A stretch of DNA of 64,000 bases from Folioceros fuciformis (Eukaryota; Anthocerotophyta; Anthocerotopsida; Anthocerotales): contig JBNGIO010006380.1 of NCBI GenBank assembly GCA_049999805.1, positions 552,735 to 616,734 on the forward strand, written 5' to 3'. Of the stretch, positions 23,206-33,234 are shown piece by piece. The notes beneath the pieces are model-generated. The model did no database searches. It was not told the DNA's origin and was given only the letters and a program-made list of their open reading frames with translations. Positions within the stretch are counted from its first letter, which is position 1, and every line of letters begins with the position of its first letter. A program made the translations under genes and the position numbers.

Positions 23206-26200
23206 AACCTTAAGAAGATGACAGTGGATCCGCTTTGCTGGATTTCACAATGGAGATGTTTTATTTCCGAGATGTTTAAGTCGTTCATATCCCGAGAGCC
23301 TCAAGTGTTAGGAGACGACATCAAAATTTGTGCTATGCCACGCTTGATGAATTCAAAGTCGATGCATGCATGTGCTCTTTAAGGGTCTACCGGCTTGGCT
23401 TTTTACCAGATACCCAGCTCTCCACGATAAGTTTGTGCGTCCCCTTGGACCTCACTTTTTGTGCTAGCTATGCCACATGTCGCATTCACTGGAAGGAATA
23501 TCTTGGGACATGTCTTTCTCCTTGCGTGAATACACACTTTGATTGAAAGCACGACCCGAATGTCTGAATAAACTCAAGATTCGTTGCTGTCCGAAATTTA
23601 TTTAACGTCTTGATTTCGAAGGTCGAAAGGTCCACCGGTTTACAGTTCAACGGACGTGGCACTTCCCATAACATTCGCCCACGTAACATTTCTCGTTTCA
23701 CTTGACAAGTGGCTGCTGTTTTCATCCCTCCTTGTGAAGATCCAATCCTCCCACTCAGCTACATGTTATTTCCTTTCTGAAAATAAGATTCCCCGTCAAA
23801 TTTCACCGCGCACAACATCAGGGATACTCCTTGGCACGCTTCCTTTTCCTTTACGTAATATTTGCGCACCATTCCCCAGCTCTGTGATGAAGAGATTGCA
23901 CTATGCTATGAGCATCTTCTTCTTCCCGCTCGGACAAGAGGCACTTGTTGTGTATGGTCCATACAAGTCCAGCAGGAAGCGCTGATTTTAGACAGCCATG
24001 TTACTTTAGCTTGCCTGCAAACACCTTTGTACTCACTGGTGCATTACAGAAGGGCAACTCGTTGCAGTTGCACTCACGGACTGTCCAAAGAGGACTGCTG
24101 GACTGCTGGACTGCAGGATAACGTAGTGGTGGGAACCTATCCTGTGGCTTATGTACGTAAAAGTGTACTGGAAGATGCACGCCAGATTTTGGACAGTTTG
24201 GCCGCAAAGTGGAATCTGACTCACAAATCTCGAGTAAGCACTGACTCCAACATACAGTTTCTCTGCCCCCGTTAACCGAATTCCCAACTTTTGCCGATCA
24301 CGCACCAGCATGTTCCACTCGGCAGCATGCACAAATCAGCCATCTAACCTTGCACCAGAGAGCCGAACTTTTCCAATGGGGTCCAAGTCCTTGATGAAAC
24401 CTAACCAAGGACCAACATAAAAAAAATGGTGCGATGCCACCCGGTGAAGCACCCAGAATGCGCCTGCATGAAAGTACCAGGACAAGGGCACGATGGAGCT
24501 CCTTTTGGATATTAGATTCTAGAGCTGCATTTCCCTGGTCCGTACCTACATGTACTGTCGTAGACAATACCTTCTGCCCCAGCCTCATCCATCTCTTGCA
24601 TATCTGACGATGTGCAGGGTGTGGTGCGCTCAGCAAAATCAACCTTTGACATTTTGTGCTTAGGGTTTCAACCAAGTTTGGCCAAGGCTGGTGCAACCGT
24701 TCAATGCAGAGAACCTCGATGAGACTAGAGTCTTGTCTCGCCACGATGAACCACATTTCATACTACGCTGGATGCGCGTTGCTGCGGGCACCTCGATCCT
24801 CTTCGCCCACGCCACCTTTGCCATTCACCGGCTGTCCTGTGTCCAACCTTGAAAGATCTGTTTGTGGGATTCGTCCTCAATCCTCAAACTAAACCAGCGC
24901 GCGGCAGAGCATTGTCAAAAGACCTGAAATACCAGCTGAACCCTCAACGCCCGTGTCAGATTCGAATGCATCAGCATTCGACTGACTATGCACGTAGCCA
25001 ACAAGGTCGTACTTGCCTATTGACGTCTCCATCGAACATTGTTGGTCCGGCAGTTTAAGTGCCATCGTTACTAGACTTCGTGGCTGTCCCTTCGACTCTG
25101 GTGCCATTTATTCCCGATCCGAATGTGACCTCATACAGCCTCGGTTGGCAAAGAGTGCTCAACCGCCTTGGGGCAGAGGTGCGGTCATCATTGGGGTGCG
25201 CGTCCGTCCATCGACTGTTCTGCGCTCGTGACTTCGGCGTCACAAACAAACTTCTTCCTCTTGCCCTCATGTTGACCAATGGCTCCTTATTGAATGCTCG
25301 GGGTAGGGGGGGAGGCCTATACCTTCCACTTCTCCAACCTCCTCCTCCTCTGCTGGCCAGTTGTCTAGTGTGTTTAGTCTTAGATCCATGACATGAGTTG
25401 CTTTGGGATCGGCATCCACTGCAATTATGCTTCTTCCGCATTTGAGGGCTGTAATCATCTTGGAGCAAGAGCCAGCACATCCATACAGCACCTAGTCACC
25501 CTCCACTGTTCACTTCGATTATCTTCCTCAATACCCGCATTGGCTTGTGGCATACGGAAAACAACTTTGTCAGTGTCATGTGCTATGAACATATTGTGCT
25601 CCATTGCCTGATACACAAACCTTTCCCATCACTCGTTACGGAGGCTGCTGCACATAGGGGGAAACAGCTGGTGCAAATAATCTTCCTTTGCAAAACTTGA
25701 GCCCATGGTCATGTAGTCCATTGTATCATATAGCTTATTTATCATTGCTATATGACTGTTTGTCCAGTACCAAATGCAAGTTGCCGTGAGCACATCATAA
25801 ACCTTGCACATGTCAATTGGCGAATGAAAAATTACAACCTTGAACATCTCAGACGTGGTTATTCTTCAAACTCCATGATGACCTTGTGAAACTACTATCT
25901 TGTTGTCTCCATAGTGGAAGACGACAACCTTGAACATCTTAGACCTATTATTCCTTCAACTACATGATGACCTTGTGAAACTACTCTCTTGAAAATTATA
26001 TATCAAATTGCCTAGAGTTTATGTCCAACTCCAATCCTAGATCTAGTAATAGCATAGCATATGAACAGGGTTGCATAAGCCGAACCATCTCGATGATTTC
26101 TCCGCACAATATTCCAACCTTACACATTCTTCCTGTGTTCATCCTTAAAGTCATGATTGAATGTGTCTCGACTTCATGACTATAGCAATTGCAACCACTT

Positions 26201-26413
26201 GTTTTCATTTCACCTTGAGAAACACAAAAGACAAACAACCTACATGATAACAAACATGGTTGTTAGACCAACAACAAGTAGGAAGGAGAACACTGAGCTC
26301 CTCAAGACATACTTGCACCACAAAGTGCAAGAAAGTGGTATTGCATACCAAAGTGAATGTTCCTTTGAAGCCAAAGTGTTTGTTAAAAAAGCATAGAGCT
26401 CTCTGTACCTGCC
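23206..26413. other. Gene-poor block with decayed repeat-type sequence
   Basis: 3.2 kb without an intact gene. The minus strand between 25270 and 26420 holds broken frames with amino-acid patterns suggestive of a former coding element; the rest is anonymous. The most interpretable part is described separately at 25267-25847. Confidence 0.45.
25267..25847 (-). pseudogene. Decayed ORF with methyltransferase-like motif, possible mobile-element remnant
   Basis: On the minus strand an open segment (25847-25630) ends at a stop, and the same frame continues beyond it (VYQAMEHNMF, DTDKVVFRMPQANAG). Near 25490 the sense shifts to a frame reading LYGCAGSCSKMITAL, then KCGRSIIAVDADP. The pattern [LF]xGxGS...A...GR..I..[DE].D is the one seen at the SAM-binding site of amino-methyltransferases, so I infer a decayed protein of that type. 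At least one stop and one frameshift interrupt it. I do not recognise the parent element; high-copy occurrence would support a transposon origin. Confidence 0.3.
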
Positions 26414-27375
26414 TTCTCAACTTTGGGTCATAGTTGAAGAGGCTTACCTCCGTCCATGGGTCAGGGGTAAGAGCTTGAACTTTGGGTCATAGTTGAAGAG
26501 GCTTACCTCCGTCCATGGGTCAGGGGTAAGAGCTTGAGAGTCGTCCATTACAATCATTTGGGTCATAGTTGAAGAGGCTTACCTCCGTCCATGGGTCTGG
26601 GGTAAGAGCTTGAGAGTCGTCCATTACAATCATCTTCGGGTCAAAGCTTGAAAGGCTTCCATTACAATCTTGTTCGGGTTAGAGCTTGAAAGGCTTCCAT
26701 TACAGTTATCTTCTTCAGGTCACAGCTTGAGAGACTTCCATTATAATCATCTTTGAGTTGAGACAGAGCTTGAGAGGCTTCTATTACAATCATCTTAGAG
26801 ACAGAGCTTGAGAGGCTCCCATTATAGTCATCTTTGGGTCACAGCTTGAGAGGCTCCTATTACACTCATCATTGGGTCACAGCTTGAGAAAATTCTATTA
26901 CAATTACCTTCTTCAGGTCTCAACTTGAGAGGCTCCCATTATAGTCACCTGTGGGTCACAACTTGAGAGGCTTGCGCTGCAATCATAATCGGAACAAAGC
27001 TTGAGAAGCTTGCATCACAATCATCTTTGGGTTAAAGCTTGAGAGGCTTCCACTACAATCACCTTTGGCACAGAGCTCGAGAGGCTTCCGCTACAATCAT
27101 CTTTGGCACAGAGCTTAAGAGGCTTCCATTACAATCATCTTCGGGGTCATAGCTCGAGAGGCTTTGATTACAATCATCTTCAGGTCACAATTTGAGAGGC
27201 TTCCATCACAATCATCTTGGGACAAAGCTTAAGAGGCTTCAGTTATAATCATCTTGGGACAGAGCTTGAGAGGCTTCGATAACAAAATCATCTTTGGGTT
27301 GCAGCTTCAGAGGCTTCCATCACAATCATCTTCAGGTTAGAGCTTAAGAGGCTTCCATTACAATCATCAACCACG
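26414..27375. repeat. Tandem array A, unit about 40 bp, over 20 diverged copies
   Basis: Repeats of GAGCTTGAGAGGCTTCCATT followed by ACAATCATCTTCGGGTCA, diverged and sometimes truncated. The left end (26421-26625) contains three longer copies carrying GAAGAGGCTTACCTCCGTCC and ATGGGTCAGGGGTAAGAG with a period of about 59-77 bases. No coding content. Confidence 0.9.
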
Positions 27376-27469
27376 ATGAACTATAATCTTTTTTTGGGTA
27401 GGTGAGTTATATGCTTGTCATTCAATTGACCCCACATGCATTTCTAGCTTACATCACTATAGTTGCACC

Positions 27470-28028
27470 CGCATAATTCCAATAACTATAATGCAACCGT
27501 GCAATTCTAAGAATTGGAGTTACAACCATGCAATTCTAACAATTGGAATTGCAACCATACAATCCCAATACCTAGAGTGCAACTATGCAATTCTAACAAC
27601 TGGAGTTGCAACCATACAATCCGAATACCTGGAGTGCAACCCTGCAATTCTAACAATTGAAGTTGTAACTATACAATCCCAATACTTGGAGTGCAATCAT
27701 GCAATTCTAACGAATAGAGTTGCAACCATACAATCCCAATACTTGGAGTGCAACCATGCAATTCTAACAATTGGAGTTGCAACCATACAATCCCAATCAC
27801 TAGAGTAAAACCATGCAATTCTAACAATTGGAGTTGCAACCATACAATCCCAATAACTAGAGTACAACCATGCAATTCTAACAATTGGAGTTACAACCTG
27901 CAACCATGCAATTCTAACAATTGGAGTTACAACCTGCAACCATGCAATTCTAACAACTAGAGTGCAGTGTAATCATACAATGCAACCATGCAATTCTAAC
28001 AACTAAAGTGCAGTGCAATCATACAATC
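27470..28028. repeat. Tandem array B, unit 57 bp
   Basis: Alternating half-units TGCAACCATGCAATTCTAAC and TTGCAACCATACAATCCCAA repeated about nine times, with the last copies rearranged. Because 57 is divisible by three, false repeat-protein frames appear on both strands. Confidence 0.9.
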
Positions 28029-28186
28029 CTGTGACAGGGAGCGAATGAGGTTGAGCCACCTTGTTGGCATTGAAATAGAGTAAAACTCTGAATCTGCAAA
28101 AAAATATATTCAAATTATAAGTATATATTTTTGAGATTCGTAATGTGGTCTTGCCTACAACACTGTCAATATGACTTGACAAACCG

Positions 28187-28432
28187 CTCGTGCCGTGGTT
28201 CATGGTCGAGCCTGCTATATGGTTCATGGTCGGGCCTCCTATGTGGTTAAGGTCGAGCTTACTATGTGGTTCAAGGTCGAGCCTACTATGTGGTTCAAGG
28301 TCGAGCCTACTATGTGGTTCAAGGTCCAGTCTTCTATGTGGTTCAAGGTCGGGCCTCCTATTGTGGTTCAAGGTCGGGCCTACTATATGGTTCAAGGTCG
28401 GGCCTACTATATGGTTCAGGGTCGAGCCCTAC
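28187..28432. repeat. Tandem array C, unit 24 bp, about ten copies
   Basis: Copies of CTACTATGTGGTTCAAGGTC plus GAGC with point variants (CGGGCC/CGAGCC, CATGG at the left edge). It sits about 100 bases beyond the 3' end of the pyrophosphatase coding region and could be in its 3' UTR or terminator region. Confidence 0.9.
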
Positions 28433-28529
28433 CCTTTAGATATATCGCACATAAAGTCACCGAAACGTGTAGCAGTTGATGTCAAAACAGGACTCGAACT
28501 TGTTGATTTTCGGACTCTCTATCTCCGAG

Positions 28530-29869
28530 TTACTGCCGCAAGCTCTCAACAACGTACGAGGCATACAGGTCCCTGCGAAGGAATTACAAACATATGAGTG
28601 ACACTTCCAGGAATTGTATGTGAAGTGTCCATAAACTGAAGGAGCAGAAAGACATGACTAACATGGAATGACGTATGGCCTGCTCAGCCTTCTCGTGACC
28701 GAGAAACTGATCCACTGCAACTTCCTTGTTCTCGTTCTTCTTGTCTGAAGTTGGTCAAGGACACAGGAAGGAAATTGCAACAACATGATGCCCTAACATG
28801 CAAGAATTAGGAAAAGATACAGTCCTCGAAAAAGCGCCGAATTTCTGCCAGTCTGTGGGGAGGGAGCTGACTGATGTCTTGGTAATGTCGAACGTCAGGG
28901 TCATCAGCACAGACTGCAATGATCTTGTCATCTTTCTCACCCTAATCAGCCATCATGTACACACAAACAAAAGTAAGTGGCGGGCAGTGTGACAAAGCAG
29001 TGGAACGGTTACCCGTCTTGTAAGGGAGCTCAGGTTGTCTACCTGGTCTATCATTGGCATGAGACCGATGGCCTTGGCCCGGAGGAAGCATCCCGGAACG
29101 ACTGGTTCCTGCGCTAAGTTGCAGAATCAGGACAGCACCAATTTGTGAGGGTCACGATAGAAAATGGAAAGGCAAGAAAGATTAAGAGGGAGGACACAGA
29201 CCTGCATGAGAATCAGCACGTCCATGGGATCGTTGTCCTCGCAGAGTGTTCGAGGGATGAACCCATAGTTGTGAGGATATACGACAGAGGAGTAGAGAAC
29301 GCGGTCTACCTGGTGGGAGCGCAGTGTGAAATCAGATTCGTCAAAGCACAGTTTCCGCAGTTTCGTTGATTGTCGGGGAACACCAGATGAAGCTATACCT
29401 TGATCAATCCACTGCTTTTGTCCAGCTCGTACTTCACCTTACTCCCTTTACTGATCTCCACAACCTGACACAGGCAACGCCATATGCGAAAAGCGAAAAC
29501 GTTTTACTCCTTCGAGGCATGCATGCATATACGAAAAGGCCGGAGTAGTTTATGGTGACAGAGCAAGAGCAGGAGAGCCGGCTAATTTCCACTTACACAA
29601 TTGAAGACTTGGGGAGCTCCGGGCCCTTCAATCAAAGCAGGTCTAGCAATTAGCAGCTCGAAAAGCAATCATGCACGGAATCAGTGAGGCATAGCCTGAA
29701 CCAAATGGTGACAGAGTTTACCAATTTCCAAATCATGCCAAGGATGGGCAGCAACTGATCGGCTAGACATCGATGATAGAATCCGCTGGTTCAAGGGAGT
29801 AGCTGCAACCCAAGGCTTCTTGGCAGCGGAAGGGGCAGGGGCCTCCTCTTGGGGTCCTTCCGTACTCAT
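28530..29869 (-). CDS. PPA: Soluble inorganic pyrophosphatase (family I)
   Basis: Hydrolyses pyrophosphate to phosphate in the cytosol, Mg-dependent. Eight exons on the minus strand: 29869-29722, 29625-29597, 29464-29399, 29309-29202, 29108-29043, 28941-28821, 28744-28663 and 28572-28530, giving 220 aa, the normal length for the plant enzyme. Diagnostic blocks in order are [49 protein letters not shown] (the family signature DxDPxD at Asp106/Asp108/Asp111 binds metal), [50 protein letters not shown] and the C-terminal [12 protein letters not shown]. All splice phases agree. Intron 6 (28745-28820) looks U12-like. Repeat array C lies just beyond the stop codon. No single frame exceeds 62 codons, so the gene is easily missed. 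Confidence 0.95.
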
Positions 29870-30423
29870 GGTGTCCAGTCACCTCTCCCGGGGGTCAGTA
29901 GTGGCTGCCCAACACCAAGTGTTTGCGATTGACCTTGATTCGTGGCTACTTCTGCATTCCGACAATTGCGACTGAGAAGACACTTCTCAAACGCTACATC
30001 ATCGCTCTCAACCTAAAGCAGAATGTTCAAGATTGGAGCAGCTGGCCGAGATCAGCCAACAGCGGAAAAGTGAGAGGCTATTGAACTCCCTCCTACAGCG
30101 GAATAAGAGGAAACGAGAAAGGCAACCAAATCGACCGCTCCGTTGCGATGCTTTGAGCTCCTTGCAGGTGGCAAAGAAAACGTTGGATCCGGGAGAGGGA
30201 GAAAACTTGGGTTCTATTGGAACACGTGGGCAGGGCATTTCCTCCTTTCCGATGTACGTCAGGCTGGTATGGAGTGCGCAGGGAGGAATGTACCGAATAA
30301 ATGCTTACACACAGACAGATGATGGTGTACACTGGGGTGTGACCGTGAAACGATTGTCCAAAACTGCCTCCACGTAGAGCTCGTTATGGCATCAGCATAT
30401 CCAATCCACATCATGGTGGAGAC
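29870..30423. other. Intergenic between pyrophosphatase start and NUP50 stop
   Basis: About 550 bases between two minus-strand genes. A 114-codon plus-strand frame (30033-30377) has no family resemblance and lies antisense to the expected pyrophosphatase promoter, so it is not called. Confidence 0.5.
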
Positions 30424-32563
30424 TCACAGGGGTGTGTGGGCCTGGATAGCGTCCGCTAAGGCCTTGGCATCCTCTGGGGATTGTAATCTGAAAACACAGG
30501 CCTGCCTTCGTACTTCTTGCGTTGGTTCCTGACACACGACAGGGCAAGGCATGGCATGGTCATCACTCATAAGATGGGACTGCTTTACTCCAACAACCCT
30601 TGTAAGGCATAGAAAGAATGTTCTTCCTACTCACCGCAATCAATAGGATAAGGGTGATGTCTTTCTTTGTCGCGTTCGCTTTCAGTCCAGTGTAGAGGAG
30701 TGCGTTGAGAAGAATCTTGCCCACCTGAGCACGGCATGTCAGGGCATGGCGGAATCAGTACGAGTAAGCGGAACTCACGGACACTGCTAGGGAGTGGATC
30801 GTAGTAGAAGTAGCTGCCACCTCGTTGCGGAAGACAATTGTGGGCTTGGATTCCTTCGAGGTTGAAGGAGCACCCTCTTTGCACCTGAGGATTATCTGGC
30901 CCCTGCCCAGATCTTTCCACGTTTTCTCCTCACCGTCTGCGACCTGATCCCGGCCCAAACACATGGTGGCTTGATGTATGAGTAGGATGTTGAAGAACAT
31001 GAGAAACCGTCGCTCAGGAAACGTCGGAATCCGCCGTCTAACCTGGAAGTACAATTTCCCTCGCACTTGGTGGACTATCTGGATGCCCTTCTCTTGTGTG
31101 CTTATGAAGGATGGGCTTCCAGGGGCTTCTGCATCTTGATCCTCTGGGGAACGGCATCACAGTCAAGAGCACTTGCAACAATGCTGCAGCAGCAGAGAAT
31201 CACGTCAGGAACCCTTCAGTCCATGAGTGCTCACCGTCCTCTAAGTTCCTCTCAGTAGTAGTGATATCTGGTGGCCTTGCAAAACTGGGGATGGGGATGG
31301 GTGACCGCACAGCAGATACAGTAAAGACCCCTGGAGTCGAAGTTGCCGGAGCCACCACGCTGGATTCTGCAGAACAGATAAGCTACTGCTCTGCGGAGAC
31401 CAGGCCATCCACCTATACAGACCACTCAAATACAACTTCATGTCTACTCACCAGGTCCTTGAGCGTCCTTCGTCTCATTATTTGCTGGGACTGCAGCTGG
31501 CAACGGGGACCGAAATGCTGCTACAGACCCTGTCCGCGGCCATGGATTGTGCAGAACGGTCAGGACCTGTCTTCCCCTGAACAACCCATTGATCTACACC
31601 ATTTCCACAACAGCTCACCAGGTCCATCAGAGTCCTTCTTCTCGGACTCACTTGCTGCCGGCAACGCACCCGCAGGAGGCAGTGGCGATCGAAACGCTGC
31701 CACAGACCCTGATCGTGACATGGAAGGCAGAGGAGTCCGTTCTGCACCAAAAGGAACTTCATGACCCTCCCCTCCATATCCTCAACCAATGCCACTCCAC
31801 GATGAAAGCAGGAAACGTCAAAAACCCAAACCTGCAACTGCACCAGCCCGAGCCCCAGTCCCGGACGTGGTCCACATAGCTGCCAGAATACATCACACTC
31901 AGCCCATGGATCGGCAGATGCAGCTGCAAATGAAGCAAATATAATTCACATCGGTGTCTCAGCTAAAATCTCACAAGCAGCGTTGAAGCCCCCAAATGTG
32001 GCTCCACCACCAGCACTTGCTGCAGCGGAATCCTGCTGTGGAGGCCCTGGCTGGCTGTCCACCAACGGGGCGTCGAACAGAGGGGACCGGCGTGCACAGG
32101 GCGGAGACACCACTTGTTGCTGCTGTTCCTGCAACACGTTGTTGCTGTTTATGTTGCTGTTATTGTTGTTGCTGCTGCTGTTCTTCAACCAGTCTACCAC
32201 ATCCTTGTAGTCCGTCTACAGCATTAACAGCAGCAGCAGGTATGTCAAGATGTGTACCCGCATTTCACTCACAAAATTCAGCAAAAGCAGACGTGCCCAA
32301 CAGGCATAGCAATGATTACCCACCAGAAGAGTCCGGGCATGCTTCAAGTAATCTTCCACCCCCGCCTCCCATAGCTCGTCCAGATGATCTTTCTTTTGCT
32401 GTTCGACCCAGGCGGCGAACTGGGTGTTAAGCGCCCTGACGTAGTCCAGGCACCAGGCGGACCTCTGCTCCAGCTGGGTCTGACAGGATGCCAGGCCCTT
32501 GGCGCTCTTGTTGTAAAGCTGCGGACTCACATTTCCCTCTCCCTTGCGCTTCCCTCCTGCCAT
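30424..32563 (-). CDS. NUP50: Nup50-like nucleoporin with Ran-binding domain
   Basis: Nuclear pore basket protein of the plant Nup50 type; in the family it assists importin-alpha/Ran-dependent import. Nine exons on the minus strand: 32563-32324, 32215-31975, 31708-31619, 31529-31452, 31366-31235, 31143-31043, 30943-30821, 30724-30635 and 30528-30424, giving 399 aa. The N-terminal part has VRALNTQFAAWV, DELWEAGVEDYLKHA and DVVDWLK, as in plant homologues. The middle is Gln/Asn-rich, then Ser/Pro/Ala-rich. The C-terminal RanBP1-type domain has GKLYFQ, KTWKDLGRGQIILRC, SKPTIVFRNE, VGKILLNALLYTGLKANA and a final helix SPEDAKALADAIQAH. Exons 3 and 4 are duplicates of one another. Every intron phase is consistent. 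The start could lie further upstream, but no better ATG is seen. The gene is divergent from the site-1 protease. Confidence 0.88.
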
Positions 32564-33234
32564 GGCCGATCACATGAAAGAAAGCGAGGCTGTCCCACAA
32601 CCGCCAACAGTACACGCCTTCTGACTCACCCACTCCGGGCTGCCCAGCTCGGCACTTGTTTAGGGGCAGCAAACAACAAACAGCGTCCTGCACCAGCACC
32701 TTCCTTTTTTTCTGTGGGTTTACTCGTGTGATGTGTTCCCAGGGCCGGACAGGTCCGGGCAGCGTGCCGTGGAGCCCGTGCTTCATCCGTTGCGGTTGCG
32801 CCGCTGCAGGGAGCTGGAATCCGCCGGCAGCTGGCCGCCGTGGCCCTGTGATGCCGTGCTTTGTTTGAATTCAAGCTGCAACTGCAACCGCCCTTCTTGG
32901 CGGATGCCCCTGGGGAGTGGTGTGGGAGTAGGGTGATTTGATCTGAGCTGGGCGGTGCTGCGGGAGCTGCATATCTCCAGTTGTGGGCGGCTCCGGTAGC
33001 AGCAACTCCGTCTGCATGGAGTCTCCTGAGCTGGGAGGGAAAGTGTTTTGGGTGGTGTTGTGGGATTGGATTGGCTTTGTGTGATGATTGGCATTGGGTT
33101 GCCTTTCTGCATGAGAATCAGACCCGGGCACTGTATATGGTAAATGGGCTAACGGAGGGAGAAGGGTGAGAATTCAATCATGCAGCAACTCGCTTGTAGA
33201 GCTAGTTGCGAGAGGGGGCCCAGGCCGGGACAGT
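32564..33234. other. Shared upstream region of NUP50 (-) and site-1 protease (+)
   Basis: 670 bases between divergent start codons. No coding match; likely a bidirectional promoter plus both 5' UTRs. Confidence 0.5.

Noticed and set aside
27491-27960. Overlapping long frames on both strands encoding repeat peptides (CNSNNW..., LELHGCT...)
   Set aside because: They arise because the 57-bp repeat unit is divisible by three; no start context, splice sites or homologues.
26414-28432. Regularly spaced repeats considered as a CRISPR array
   Set aside because: Units are contiguous and diverged with no unique spacers, in a eukaryotic nuclear context.
28003-28597. Frames encoding 8-residue repeats (MWFKVEP, HSRLDLEP)
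   Set aside because: Product of the 24-bp array C read on either strand, not a protein.
29145-29369. Plus-strand open frame with a regular amino-acid composition
   Set aside because: It is antisense to pyrophosphatase exon 4 ([18 protein letters not shown] on the other strand), which explains it fully.
30033-30377. 114-codon plus-strand frame between pyrophosphatase and NUP50
   Set aside because: No homology, and the position matches the pyrophosphatase promoter on the opposite strand.
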